DNA of 64,000 nt from Tetrapyrgos nigripes (lineage: Eukaryota; Basidiomycota; Agaricomycetes; Agaricales; Campanellaceae), in assembly GCA_013368315.1 (NCBI GenBank), contig JAACJM010000002.1, positions 744,001 through 808,000 on the forward strand, read 5' to 3'. Positions 22,185 through 33,569 of this stretch are shown piece after piece. The translations under genes were made by a program, and so were the position numbers. Position 1 is the first letter of the stretch. Each line of letters begins with the position of its first letter. Under the pieces are notes generated by a model. The model was not told where the DNA came from, did no database searches, and saw nothing but the letters and a program-made list of their open reading frames with translations.

Positions 22185-24526
22185 ATGAGCAACCGCACAA
22201 ATCAAAATGAGTCTAAAGGCGGTCAATCAAGTAAGTCAGGCAGTAACAAGTAGCAAAGGCAACGCACTCACCATAATATTAAATAGATGGAGCCGACTTG
22301 GCTAAAGAAGGCTGTGCATTGCGTAAACGCCCTCCAGCAACAGAAAATAATGCCTCTCAAGGCTATAAGAAGCCCAAGACATCGGCTGCTACTCAAAGTG
22401 AGCATATTTTACAATTATGAAAAGTTAAACTGACCATGCGGTTCCAGATGTCGTTTCGAAAGCAAAAGTCTCAAAAAAAAGGACCACAGCTCCAGCCAGC
22501 ACTAGTGGTAACGCAGGTGAGTTCAAACATATAAGGTCATTGATAAATAATATACCTAACATTGTCTTGGTCCTATAGGTTGTAAGACAAACGTGGCTGT
22601 GGCTAATGGACAGCCTCAAACAAAACGCAAACAAGTAAAGAGACCCAAGATTCAGAAACGATGGGTAACCCCAACAAGCCAGAAGAGAGTGATGAGAATA
22701 ATGCCAAAGTCGACAATGATGACAGCAGTGCTGCAGAAGAAGATGAGGATGAGATTCTTGATGACAAGGAGCTTGCTCAGGAGGTAGGATTGCTTGTAGA
22801 AATCATGTTATCGGTCTTAACAGCTCTGGAAGCGTGTACAGGTTGTAGGAAACGCTGCTGGAAACTCGGAGTCAAGGTCTGAAAAGACTGACAGCGGTAC
22901 GTCACAATGTCACACAATAGTCACATCTCTTAGTTCCTTGTCCGATATCTTGCTTCTCGTTGATGTTGTTGATTGCTCTTCTTTGCAAATGCAGCTATCA
23001 CCACTGCCATTGACCCAATTGGCTTTGAATTCGTCACACCACCTGGTAGACAAGCTGGTAGAAACTCAGCTAAGAAGCTGGCTGACTCCAAGGACAGCAT
23101 GGAGAAAACCCAGTGTGATGATGTAGAGCAGGCCAAGGTGAGCCGCATTTTTAGACTCCCTACATCTGACTGAGATGAGATATTGTCTGGTTACTTTCTA
23201 GATTTCCAAGAGAGACGCTCTTCTCTTCAAAAACTTAACATACACTTGCAGTGCCCTGATATCCAGGTCGAGGGATCGCAGGAAGAGCAAGCACCACAGC
23301 CCAAGAAAACCAAATTGACTACTCATAAGGAGAAGGAAGAAGGTGCCAACTATGCCCAGGTTGCCACTGAAGATGTAAGTAATTTTTTTTTTTGAGTTTT
23401 ACTTTGCAGTGTTGACGTTGTATTAGCCTCATAACAATCTTTATCCTCCAGAAGCCCACATGTACTTTCCCGAGAGTGGCCAGCGCTACATTGCTCTGCT
23501 CAAGCAACCACAACCCTTACGCCTTGTGACGAGCGAAACTACCAACAACGCCATTGGGATTATGATGTTTCGAGATGCCTGTCCCCAGTCCAAGGACCAG
23601 CAAGACTATGTCGACCTTGCATTCAAAGCTGCCTGCAATAAGCACAATAAACCTGCTATCGCCGACCGCTTCGATAAATACGACAAGTTTAAACAGTTGA
23701 TCATTGCATATGTGAGCTACTCTATTCTATTCTTTTTGATTTGATTAATATCAATCACTATCTAGGTAAATAACAGAGTCTCCACAATACGAGGACGCAT
23801 CAAAGAGGCCACTGAGAAGATTGTTCCCGCTCGCTACGAACTCCTCAAGTTAGATGAGACACAACGATCCAAGCTTACTAAAGATCTACTCAAGGCCTGT
23901 TGTTACATTTTCCCACTTGGTAATGTGAGCCCTTTCTCGTTTCGTTCTTATTCTTGACACTGAAAAACTCAGCCCACTGATACCATGACCTGGCGCAGTA
24001 GTGAACCCTATCGTCACCCCGCAGTCTCTGACGTTCTCAAGGAGGCTTTCTGGACTGACTCTCTCCACCACGTCAGCCTGGGTAAAAAATTCGAAGACAC
24101 ATTCTCTTCCACTTTTGATGGTGACAATGCCAAGGAGATCCCAATGGCTATGCTTGGTTTAGTTGGAATTGCGGTGCGTAGCCGTTTTTTGATCCTGTTC
24201 TTATCTGCTTAACTTCTTTGCTCAGATATTTGCTGCTCTGAGGGAGTACTTGACTGGAACCTGCGTCAAGCAGAGCTTTGACCTTGGCGTCATGCGCAGG
24301 AAATATGATAGGCACATTGGATTGATGGAGCAGAAAATTATCAAGCCCGACCAGAGCGGCCGCCTCAAGTTTCACAATATGGCCGCAGGATTGTATCGAG
24401 ACGTTACAAGGTATGTCGGCTGCATCTACTGTTTCCTTTCGTATCTCATTCTCTACCTCTATTAGGGCTAGTAATCGCTCAGACGACGTCGATCTACCAG
24501 ATATTGATGTCGAGAATATGGCGTGA
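22185..24526 (+). CDS. DUF6532-like basidiomycete protein, probable transposon cargo
   Basis: Model from ATG 22185 (MSNRTNQNESKGGQS); exon 1 ends 22230, exon 2 is 22287-22397, and then about eight further short-intron exons follow. The N-terminal third is Lys/Arg-rich (NLS-like KRKQVKRPKIQKR) and then acidic (SSAAEEDEDEILDDKE). The C-terminal part (about 23460-24420) reads DYVDLAFKAACNKH, WRSSEPYRHPAVSDVLKEAF, DNAKEIPMAMLGLVGIA and FAALREYLTG, the pattern of the DUF6532 domain common in mushrooms. The frame changes between 22650 and 22665 (KIQKR versus GNPNKPEESD) without a convincing intron, so a frameshift or an unseen splice is possible. It ends with TGA 24524-24526. Function unknown; frequent proximity of this domain to transposons is my recollection, not shown here. 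Confidence 0.7.
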
Positions 24527-24813
24527 TGGGCAAATTAGTACTGATTTATTGTAGATTTGCAGTGTGTACTCGACGTCAAATTTTGTCTAATGTATGCATT
24601 ATTTCGAAAAATTGTTCAACAAATGGAAGGGGATCTGAAAAGTCGGGCAAAGCTGGTGCAGTCTGCAAAATCTGCAAGATTGTCCATGGTTTTGCAAAAT
24701 TTATGCTTGATTATTGGTGGAGGTTTTCCCTGATGTTAACTTTCCACATTTATTCATCAGCAGTCACAACATATTATGCTCCCAGTGATATTGCCGGTAT
24801 CCAAGGCATGCAT

Positions 24814-25165
24814 TGTCATGAATCCTTTCCTGTCTTCACTTCCAGACCCTGTCCTCCATTCCTTCTACTTCCTTTGTTCTAGATCTTGTCTCTTGGTACC
24901 TATGGCTTCTACCTTCCTTGATACATCATTTATCTGACTGACAGATCATATCTGTTTCTACTGCACATATTGACATCACTTAGACACATGACTATCATCC
25001 TATGGTTGTCTCCATGAGATACCTGCTGATCTAGCTTCGTACTTGTATATATATCTTCTAGGGCTTTGTAGATAGGTCTTTAGTCTGTCCACTTTGTACC
25101 CACTTTGTTACCAGCCTTGTAATCTATCCTTGTTGCCCTTTCCTTCATCTTTGGCCTTTGTGTGG
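24814..25165 (+). repeat. gypsy LTR fragment (5' part)
   Basis: Begins with TGTCATGAATCC, like the copy A LTR, and contains a TATATATATC box near 25046 followed by CTTTAGTCTGTCCACTTTGTAC, equivalent to the start-site region of the other LTRs. The usual CTTGGGTGGTT...TGACA end is missing, and sequence similar to a transposase begins at about 25160, so the right end is truncated. Confidence 0.6.
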
Positions 25166-25623
25166 TGGCCTGAGAGGCTATCCAGTCCCTACTGAGCCTG
25201 TTCTTGGCATGCGTAGAGAATGTATCTGTGCGATGCCATCCTGGAGAGGGAAACCATGCTTCAACTGTGCTCTTGTCATGGATAACAAAAGTGTTGAAGG
25301 TTTCAAGGGCATGAGAGCTGTCTGCATCCTTTCATTCTTGTCATTCTGGTATGATGAGATGGACTACTCTTGTGTGCTGGTCCAAACCTTCAAACAGTAT
25401 GGTCATAGTCATGATGAAAGGACTGGTATGTGGGTGGTATGTCCTGTGCTTCAGAGGCAGGACTTGGATCATGTGGTTGCAATTGTATCTCTCAGTGACA
25501 TGTATTGTGGCCTGCATCTCTTACCAGTTTTTGGACCCAGACAGTACTCTCTCATTGGACTTGTATGAAGCATTCTATGTAAACAAATATGCAGACCATC
25601 ATATCCATGAAATTATTGATTAG
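25160..25623 (+). pseudogene. C-terminal remnant of a CACTA/KDZ-type transposase
   Basis: Reads GMRRECICAMPSWRGKPCFNC, then MRAVCILSFLSFWYDEMDYS, ERTGMWVVCPVLQ and, after a frame change near 25470, SLDLYEAFYVNKYADHHIHEI. The order RV-x-x-LFSF, Y-P/S-C-x-LV-x-x-F, D-x-TGMW-V-x-P and F-x-x-YYVNKY-x-DHH is the familiar tail of large mushroom transposases of the KDZ/CxC type. Only about 150 codons remain and a frameshift separates the two parts, so it is dead. The downstream sequence (25691-25765) has inverted copies of GTGTAGGAGGT-type words, possibly the subterminal repeats of the same element. Confidence 0.65.
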
Positions 25624-25964
25624 ACTTAATACTATGTAGCTAGTTTTTGAAGTGTAGTAGATTGTCCAAATACGCAATAAAGATATCTTTGGTGTAGCAA
25701 TGGTGTAGGAGGTCTAGACTGCAAACTGCCTACATCACTACACCTCCTACACCCCTCCTACACAGTTGTGGATCAGCATCAATAGATACTTTTGACACCA
25801 ATGCGACCTTTGAGCCGAATCAAGGTAATGTGCTATTTTCTATCTGATGTAGAGCATACTGCTGCACTGCACTTTCTCAGCACCACCACAAGCCTGATCT
25901 GTTGACCCTGTACATAACTCATGAGGCAATTGCATTCTCGGTTTTGCATCAGATCATGATCTAT
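25624..25964. other. intergenic with GTGTAGGAGG-type inverted words
   Basis: No gene. GGTGTAGCAATGGTGTAGGAGG (25690-25711) faces ACACCTCCTACACCCCTCCT (25741-25760), a short clustered inverted repeat that may be subterminal transposon sequence. The rest is featureless. Confidence 0.4.
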
Positions 25965-26330
25965 AAAGGATGTTCACGGGTTTTGGCAGGTTTTATGTAA
26001 TCACAACATTGAGCTTGAGTGTATGAAAATTTTGAGCCTAATAGCATCCAAAATGGTCAAGAATTGACTGAGTTATGATTAAAACAAGTTTAGTGGCTTC
26101 TTGGGTACAGCCACTCACCTGCAGGCACAAAATCATATACAAAACCCGTGGGTCCAAACCCTAGGGTTTGAAATCCTTTTTTGGTTCAGTGTGACATCAC
26201 TTTTGTGACAATTTGTACCAAAACTTGTCATTTCTTGACTGTTTTGGTCATATCTGGGCTCAAAATTTTTGCACATTCAAGCTCAACATCATGATTACAT
26301 AAAACCCACCAAAAACCCATGAACATCCTT
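25965..26330. mobile_element. 366-bp MITE with 9-bp target duplication
   Basis: TIRs of about 70 bp (AAAGGATGTTCACGGGTTTT... and ...AAAACCCATGAACATCCTT). It is flanked by identical ATGATCTAT at 25956-25964 and 26331-26339. A 9-bp duplication is typical of Mutator-like (MULE) elements, although 8-9 bp duplications also occur elsewhere. No coding sequence is inside. Confidence 0.88.
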
Positions 26331-26440
26331 ATGATCTATGTATCCTAAATGGAATATCTAGGCTGGGATCAAGCAGTCTTAATTGGATCCAAGGAAGACC
26401 CAATGATGAGTACTTTCTGGCTTCCTCAGACTCACTGCTC

Positions 26441-26857
26441 TTGTATCAGGATATTCCATTGGAACCCCTGAAGAAACATGGTATACTACATCTAAACCTC
26501 CCCTCACATGCTTCCACTCACTCCAATAACTTGTCTACTTCTTGCTCAGACCTTCTTTACACTATTGACATACTTCCCACTGAATCACATCTCAACTGTC
26601 TTCTATTTGACACTATCACTTCAAAGCCAGATGAAGAAAAAGCAAGGCTGAAACTATATGGCAAGGTGTTTACTACACAGGCCCACTCATTGCACATATT
26701 CACAGATGGCCCCTACTTTGACAACAGAACACATAGAGCGAGAGCAGGAGCAGAAGCATATGCCAGTCCTGGCTCAGACTTCTCAAGCACTGTTCGGGTT
26801 GTTGGTGATCGAACAAACAATCTGGGACTCTTTGGTGCTCAAGTGAGTTCACCATGA
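26441..26857 (+). pseudogene. RNase H fragment of a non-LTR-type retroelement
   Basis: The frame reads LLFDTITSKPDEEKARLKLY, then HSLHIFTDGPYFDNRTHRAR and AGAEAYASPGSDFSSTVRVV followed by GDRTNNLG. This is the first half of the RNase H domain found at the end of LINE-like reverse transcriptases in mushrooms (usual pattern TDGS...NG...ARAGAG...NQRGEL). The first catalytic Asp is visible. The domain breaks off after NNLG, where a locally duplicated sequence begins, and no reverse transcriptase precedes it. Confidence 0.6.
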
Positions 26858-28080
26858 AGCACCTTCCCAATATCAGTATTTCCATGGATAAGTTCAAGCG
26901 CTGGGATCGGCTCGTTGACCAGCCAGATGACTGTGTCAGAGCTGTACTTCACCATCTTAACAAAGGCCGTCTCCAGATACTGGAGAGACTTGTGTCACTA
27001 CAGCAAGTCATCAAGAAGCCTATACGGGTTGTCCTCCTGGCAAAGATGCTCTTCCTATCTGCTGAGGAGATGTTATCTATCTTGCAAACATTAGGCTTCA
27101 TCTTGAAGCTTGAATGAGGTACCATCTGCATCCGCCTCGCAATTTTCCAGACAGCTTTATCTGTAAATGTCACCAATGCAATGGCATTTGCAGATCTGGA
27201 TACCTTGTATTGTCGCATTTTATCTTTGATTACCAACAAGATCCAGCTTCTCTTCTTCCCAGCAAAAGATCAAACATCAACATTTTAGAACAAAATTTTT
27301 CTATGTCATCTGGAACCATGCACATAGCTTTCCGAGAGCTAGACTCTGTTCTCAACATCTCGATTGACTCCATGACTATTTATCATAAATTTTTTTGCTG
27401 ATTTCCTTCAAGATTCTTGATGCTCAGAATACTTCATGGACCTTCATTACTATCAAAATCGATTCGTTGATCGTTGTGAGGCCATTCTGACAAAACGGGA
27501 CTCCTTATCGCTCAGGTGAGTTCACTGTTTACTACCTCTACGTATACAATAGTTAGCTCATCAACATTGCCAGGATTTCCATAGAGGAGGTCAAGTACTG
27601 GGATCACCTCATTGACGAGCCAGATAAATCCAACATACCTCTACTTCATCTTCTCAACAAAGGCCATCTTCAGATGCTGGAGAAACTTGCTGCGCTACAG
27701 CAAGTTACCAGTGTACCTCTACCAGTAGTGTTCCTACCAAGGGTGCTCGACCTCTCTATGTCCAAAACGTTAGGCTTCATCTTGAGGCTTGAACGAGGAA
27801 CCGTCAGTGTTTGCATCACAACTTTCCAGATTCTTTTATCTGTAAATGTCAGTGATGCAATGGCATTTGCAGATCTGGATATCCTGTACCATCAACTTTG
27901 GTTATTGATTCCCAGTATGGTGCAGCTTCTTCCTGTATTGCAATGTATACTCTGGACCTGCGACAAACTAAACATTCATGCTCTGGAGCAGGTGTTTTCA
28001 CTGCCAAGTGAAGCCATCATCACACTGGGAGAACTAGACTCTGTTCTGAATGACTCTCCTCTTTCTGTCCCCACTTATTA
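26823..28080 (+). repeat. diverged tandem duplication, about 550 bp units
   Basis: Unit 1 (about 26823-27400) and unit 2 (about 27498-28080) share, in order, GGGACTC..., a TTCCAT-GG-AA/G-GTTCAAG region, AAAGGCC.TCT.CAGAT.CTGGAG, TTAGGCTTCATCTTGA.GCTTGAA and AATGCAATGGCATTTGCAGATCTGGAT. Both keep partly parallel open frames (NKGRLQILERLVSLQQV versus NKGHLQMLEKLAALQQV), which suggests a once-coding origin. No family is recognised. Confidence 0.7.
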
Positions 28081-28254
28081 CTCCCAATCACTTTGGTCTT
28101 TCCCTCAGAAACATCATTTCAAAACACCCCAAATACCACCAAGGTCTGTGATGACACTATGTGGGATTCATTTGAACAGTAGGAACTTTGGAGGAATTAC
28201 AAGTCCAAATGAAATGAGGAGGAGTCTTATACCTCAGATTTTTGGCCACATTAA

Positions 28255-28645
28255 TTGAACATTTTTATTTGGTTCACTTTGTACATTCCACGTCCACACA
28301 GCCACCATCTGCCTCTCTGACTTTTGGCCTTGTTAATCAAACATTTTTGTTTGCTTTCTGTCTGTATGTTCTGTGTCACACAGCCACCTCCATCTGCCTC
28401 ATTAATCAACCATTTTTGTTTGCTATTTGTTTGTAAGTTCTGCATCCACACAGCCACCATCTGCCTCTCTGGCTTTTGGCCTCGTTAATCAAACATTTTT
28501 TGTTTGCTTTCTGTTTGTACATTCTGCGTCACACAGCCACTGAGCTTTTTAATTGACCATTTTTATTTGCTTTCTGTTTGTATGTTCTGCGCCCACACAG
28601 CCACCATCTGGCCCTCTGGCTCTCTGGCTTGTGACCTTGTTAATC
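28255..28645 (+). repeat. minisatellite, five imperfect units of about 65-90 bp
   Basis: Each unit has the core CATTTTTGTTTGCTTTCTGT, then a TTCTGCGTC segment, CACACAGCCACC and usually CATCTGCCTCTCTGGC ending GTTAATC. Unit starts are near 28255, 28339, 28407, 28490 and 28555. Length variation comes from loss of the CTCTGGCTTTTGGCC part in units 2 and 4. Non-coding. Confidence 0.85.
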
Positions 28646-29806
28646 ATTTGCTTTATGAGCCTTCTTGTGTAGGACTTGAGGTTTTCTCTTCAGAGTCTAA
28701 TACAAAAGACTTCACTGTATGTTGCATAAGTAAGACTAAATAGAAGAATAAGTATGAATACTGTACCATTTCGATTGTAGGTTCAGAGGTGTGACACTGT
28801 GACCACTGAAAATTGCCTGAGGCGAGATTCAGAGCAAGTTTTTGGGTGTGACACCCCAAGTTCAAAGTCAGATTTGACCCCAAAATGTTGCATTATGGGC
28901 TCAAATTGGGCAAAAACCCAGAAGAAATTACATAAATAAGATGAAAGAAGTGCTGAAAGTAACATCCTACTGAAAGTGAAACGAAAATTTGCCTTCTTTA
29001 AATATTTCAGCCTTATCTGGTCACACGTTCAGTGGCCAATGTGACCTATGACAGATGTCAAAAAAACTCAGTTCAACAAGGCCTGTGACATGTGACTGAA
29101 CCTATGACTCATCAAAACAGTACAGTACTAACCTCAGTGATATGAAGAGACAATGCTGAGGTTACTGTGGCTATGAGTATACTAAGTATATGACCAAAGC
29201 GGAAATAAAAGAAAGAACAAGTGACCTAGAAAAGGCAGTTCACAGCAGGTTCACAATTAAGTGATTCATAGTAAAGTCATAGACCACATAATAGAGTTGA
29301 TAGAATGTATTGCGCTTGCAGCTTTGAATGAGTTACTTGCTGCAATTGCATGATGTTGTATCTACTTTTTACTACTGTGGCTGAGCAAATCTATAAATAG
29401 AGCAAAGTGGTGCTAAGCGGATACTACAATGTAATGTCTGAGATCAGTCTGGAGTAATGATATAAGTAGCTATATAAGTATGGAGTAAAGTGGAAAGTGA
29501 GTGGTGTGTATGTGGCTAATTATATAGAATTCCAACACATGTGACAGAAAAGGAAGTAAAAGAGGAAAGAAATTTGAAATACTACATCTTGTAAGTCATT
29601 TAGGACGACCTCACTGAACTTTGCTTCAAGTAAAACCAACAAGGATCAATGGATTTTTTCCCCCACACTTTGACCATACCTAATGATGCATCATAAACCC
29701 TCTGCCTACAAATACTACCATGTGTCTTCAAATATCTCGGCATGTTTGGCTCCTATCCCTGTTCATAAGCTCAAAATAATATAGTATAACCACCATTTGC
29801 TGATTT
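28646..29806. other. AT-rich intergenic, possible copia-type LTR end
   Basis: No gene. On the minus strand, sequence starting at 29537 reads TGTTGGAATTCTATATAATT with a TATATAGC box and later CTCTATTTATAG. TGTTGGAA is the usual start of Ty1/copia LTRs, so a reverse-oriented copia LTR may extend down from 29537; its other end was not found. A short direct repeat of GTGTGACAC words lies at 28788-28850. Confidence 0.35.
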
Positions 29807-30188
29807 TTGGGCTCGTACTTGCCACCATATATGGGGGCCCACATTTCTGGTTTATTGTGCTTGGTGAGCCCTCCATTTTTCCCTGGACATATTCTTCAGG
29901 TTTCACAAGTATATCTCAGGGAGTTCATCAGCTGGAACAACATTGTTGACAACCTGGTTGGCTGTTCTCAGCTCCTTCTGGATTCTGGAGTTGATATCGA
30001 TTACACTCTGTTGGGAATCATTCTTCCTTTTCAGAGTGTTATACAATCCCCTATAACAATGATTCACGACGTCAGGAACCTTCACATTGACATCATGTAC
30101 TCAAAAGTGTCAATGGAAACATCTGATATTGGCTTGTCTGTTGAAGTAGACATTATTTGTAACTGACCTTTTATTGGCAGCCTTTACC

Positions 30189-30727
30189 TATTACACTCAC
30201 CGCGTTTGAAAGAGGATTTCATTAAGCTCTCTGTATACCATGCAAGCATTGTCCAATACTGGGTATTGCTTATGCATGAACCCAGGTTTGAGGAAACGTT
30301 CCTTGAAGAGTAAGTTCTTCTTTGTTTCTTCTGTTTCCATTCTGAATCTAATCATATTTTGATAGAAATGACCCTGACACAATCACCAGTACTTTGAATG
30401 ACATGAAACCCCCTTACAATCTTGAGCGACTCCATCATGGGGATCTCCGCACCACTATTTTACTACGCTTGAATATGTATCACTGCTGTCGCAGGGAGAT
30501 AAAAACAGTCACGGGAGTTACCTCACTGGAGGAGCTGCACGATTCTCTGTGTGAATGGAAGGAAATCGTGAAGAATGAGATTGCTTCAACCTGTGGTACA
30601 GATCAAATCTCACTGTGGGGGTCAGAGAGGTTGATAGTCAACCTACAATTTCAACCTACAAAAGGTTGCGAGTTATCCATATGTCGGTTGATTGGTAGGT
30701 TGATTGGCATCCTATGGCCAATAGGAT
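30189..30727 (+). pseudogene. unrecognised coding remnant
   Basis: Plus-strand frame LLHSPRLKEDFIKLSVYHAS continues to HEPRFEETFLE. A 50-60 nt GT/AG intron then leads to a second frame (DTITSTLNDMKPPYNLERLH, LNMYHCCRREIKTV, DSLCEWKEIVKNEIAS). Composition and splice signals look like a real protein, but the codon after the intron is near a stop and the 3' side dissolves into AGGTTGAT-type repeats at 30629. No family is recognised and the strand choice is uncertain. Confidence 0.3.
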
Positions 30728-31499
30728 GAAATCTGACCTATTTTGGCCAAAATCACCTCCAGTCCTTTTCGAACATTCTGCCCCCCATTCAGCTGAAAAG
30801 TGACCTAATGTAGGCTTTTGGACGCTGTACATTTGGCTTCAAATAAATGCTTTTTCTGGTTCTCCAATCAAGTAGTAGTGAATGAGAGAAGTTGAATTAA
30901 CAAAGGCTTAACTATGTACATACAGGTGACAGCAATAACAGTGATATACACAGCTACACATGTACAGGCTACTCATAGCATCACGAACACCCATGGCCCT
31001 GTCCATATATGCTCAGTCCACCACTTCCCTTTTCTTCTTGGGTCCCTCGGCTAACCTTTTTGAAAGAAGCACAAAGGCATTCAGGGCAAGAACAGTACTG
31101 AAAATGAAACGCAAGATTATCAGTAGAGCATGCACCTAACAGTAGATCTGACATACCTGGGCTGCTTGACACATCACCCTCACTCTCACATCGCCATTGT
31201 GTGCTGCACAAAGAACTCTTTCCTTATGAGAAAGACCTAGAGAAACAACTTGAGGCTTAGAGAACAGTATCTTGACAGTTGTGTCTTACAGGCATGTGGG
31301 TAGAGTTTGAGGGAATTGGAGTTGAGTATTGTAGTTGAGGCCAAAAGTCCAGGCAGAGGCAGCAGGTGAGCAAGAGAGCAAGCAAAGTCAAAGCAGAATT
31401 CAACATGGAAAGGATTGTTGACACGGCTGCAGATTGACACACTGACTAATAGCTGTACAGTTGCGGCCAGCAACTTCCACCAGTCACATAAATTTCGCC
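30728..31499. other. intergenic, nothing recognised
   Basis: No gene, RNA or element recognised. Several short minus-strand frames exist but have no protein-like conservation pattern. Confidence 0.5.
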
Positions 31500-31911
31500 C
31501 AATTTCTTCAAGTCCCTCTATTCACCTCCCTATTTATTTCTTAACTCCATGGACTACTATTTCACTTCTATCATGTTCCCATCATCATTCATTTCCCTTG
31601 TCTACGATTACCATCACTTGATCTGACATGTACATCACTTATCTCCTCCGATTCCTATCTCCATGGACATTCTCACCTATTCACTTATTCTCAATTCATT
31701 TCCTTTACATATATCCCAAGGGGCTTGTAACTAGTTCTTTAGTCTGTTCACTTCGTCTCCACTCCGCTCTCAGTACAGTGCAGTGTTGAGCATAGTCAGC
31801 TACTCATACTCTTTTCACCTCTATTATCTCTCTATATCTTTCTCTCTCTCTCATCTATCTTGTTCATCATGTGACTTGGGTGGTTATTGCTAAGTGACAA
31901 CATTCTTGACA
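31500..31911 (+). repeat. solo gypsy LTR, 5' end unclear
   Basis: The right part matches the copy A LTR closely: CTCCATGGACATTCTCACCT, TTTACATATATCCC, TCTGTTCACTTCGTCTCCAC, AGTACAGTGCAGTG, GTGACTTGGGTGGTTATTGC and the end ACAACATTCTTGACA at 31911. The expected TGTCATGAATC start is not present, so the 5' end (somewhere near 31430-31500) is truncated or diverged. No internal region follows. Confidence 0.8.
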
Positions 31912-32907
31912 CCTCAGTCCTCTCAAGTACTCTAGCAAAACTGTACACTCACATAGTTATTGACTAACAGTACATGTATTATTGTTACTACTAGTTGTAA
32001 GGAACAGTAGCCTGTAAATGTAGTCAGTTCTCATAGATGCAGTGAAGTAACCAAGAAATCAGCCTATCGAAGGGTAAGTAGGCAGGTTAGAAAGTAACCT
32101 ACTGCACTAGGTTGATAATGCTGCAAAAAGGCATCAACCTAAGGTACCCATTTTTAGGTTGAAATCCCCTTTTTATGGAAAGCCAGAGCTACATGCTCTT
32201 AACCGAGTGATAAGCAAACCAGGACCCAGGACACTCTGTAGGGATATTATCAAAGTAATATTTTCCATTTCCTTTCAACAACAACTGTACAATGTGAAGT
32301 AGACAATGATACAAATTACATACAACCATTGACTGATGTCTGACACACGCAGAGAGGAAGTGTGAGGATCTCATTTTATGAGAGCTTTGGCTGCTTTTTT
32401 GATCTGAACTTGGGAGTGTACCTGGTAGCACAGCTCAGTAAAACAAAGCTGAATAAGTCTTCTAGTAACTCCACATACCTTCAACTTAGTGGGCTGTTGG
32501 CGAGTGAAAAGACTTTGGAGCAACAAGAAGTAAAATTCAGATAGGCAGGGAACCCATTGCAAGTGCACGAGGTTCCCAATTCGTACATAACAGTATATAT
32601 ATAGCTAAATAGGGGTTTTCACAGTCAATCATATTTACAATTAATATATTGAACTCATTAACAGAGGTGTCAATGCATTTCTGAGCTTCCAAGCTCATCA
32701 GCAGAAACCCAAAATCCAACACACCCCCATGAGTGAAGGAAGTGAGCAAAAGAAAATGAAATGAAAAAATGTCAGCTACCTTTCATCATATACCCCAAGA
32801 ATACCAAAGAAAATCAGTCAATATACATAGTCGACTGTATCTTCAACCATCATTGAATTTCCTATAACCATCATTGTGTTTCCCTTCTTCAATTCCAGCC
32901 AGGCCTG

Positions 32908-33567
32908 TCACTTCTTGCAATTCTCCTTGTAATGTCCCTTTTCATCACAGAACCAACAAGTAATTTGCTCAACCGGAAGCGAAGTTTTGTTAACACTGAG
33001 AGTGACATTGTGAAGAAGATCTTTCACATTTTTTGTTGTAGTCATTTGTGGAGTGGGAATAGTATGAGTGAGTTGACAAATTTCCTTGGCTAACAGCCAG
33101 GTCATAACGTGGTTGAGAGTGAGGTCACTGGATGGAGTATCATCAAAATTAATGATGAGAGAGTCGTAAGAAGATGGGAGACCCATAGTGAGTGTAAGGA
33201 TAATGTCCAGATCTGGAACCGTAAGCCCAGCCTCCTCCATCTCAAAAACCTGAATCTTCACCTCTCCAATCCAAGCAGACATCTTCTGACCTTTCTTCTT
33301 CTTCATTGTCAAAAACTTGTGCTTGAGGGACAAGAGTGTGGCAAATTCACGAGTGCAGTGAACAGCCTTCAAGTCTTCCCAGATGATAAGTGGGTCCTTG
33401 CTGTGCATGTGGGACAACTGCCCAGGCTCAACTCAGAGAATCATCTCAGTGTGTGCCTGTGCCATCTTCATTGTCAAAATGGGGCCATGGCTAGAGCTCC
33501 TCAGAGAGTTCCAGATCTCAACAGAGAAATATTAGACTCAAGTTCTGGATGTTTAATAGTCTAGAAA
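32908..33567 (-). pseudogene. gag: Ty1/copia gag fragment with zinc knuckle
   Basis: Minus-strand frame: AQAHTEMIL, a stop, then VEPGQLSHMHSKDPLIIWED, KFLTMKKKKGQKMSAWIGEV, LTMGLPSSYDSLIINFDDTP and near the end the CCHC knuckle CWFCDEKGHYKENC. This is the UBN2/copia-type gag seen in mushroom copia elements (EIVLAVEPGQLPHM..., TMGLPPAYE..., zinc knuckle). The TGA between MIL and VEP again sits where a sense codon is expected. No protease or RT follows, so it is an isolated piece. Confidence 0.8.
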
Positions 33568-33569
33568 TA

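Larger units (their letters stand above)
17447..24735. mobile_element. Plavaka-type DNA transposon carrying three genes
   Basis: A 7.3-kb unit whose ends match as inverted repeats: CATCAGGAAAAACCTC at 17447-17462 and the reverse complement of CATCAGGGAAAACCTC at 24720-24735, with weaker similarity (AAATTT-containing) inside. Between them lie a coiled-coil gene (minus), a Plavaka-family transposase (minus) and a DUF6532-like gene (plus), with no other complete element intervening. Plavaka elements are a fungal relative of CACTA/EnSpm. The target duplication is unclear (flanks ACTT and TTAA), so the exact ends are tentative. The three-gene content is inference from position between the TIRs. 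Confidence 0.6.

Noticed and set aside
8027..24526. A TET/JBP-type dioxygenase gene, often reported near fungal KDZ-type transposons
   Set aside because: No HxD...H iron-binding pattern or other dioxygenase motif could be read in or near either DNA transposon.
28255..28645. Second array considered for CRISPR or short gene repeats
   Set aside because: Imperfect units of unequal length with no spacers and no conserved frame; ordinary minisatellite.
30640..30710. Telomere-like repeats (CAACCT words)
   Set aside because: The spacing is irregular, both orientations are mixed, and the motif is not a telomeric TTAGGG/CCCTAA array.
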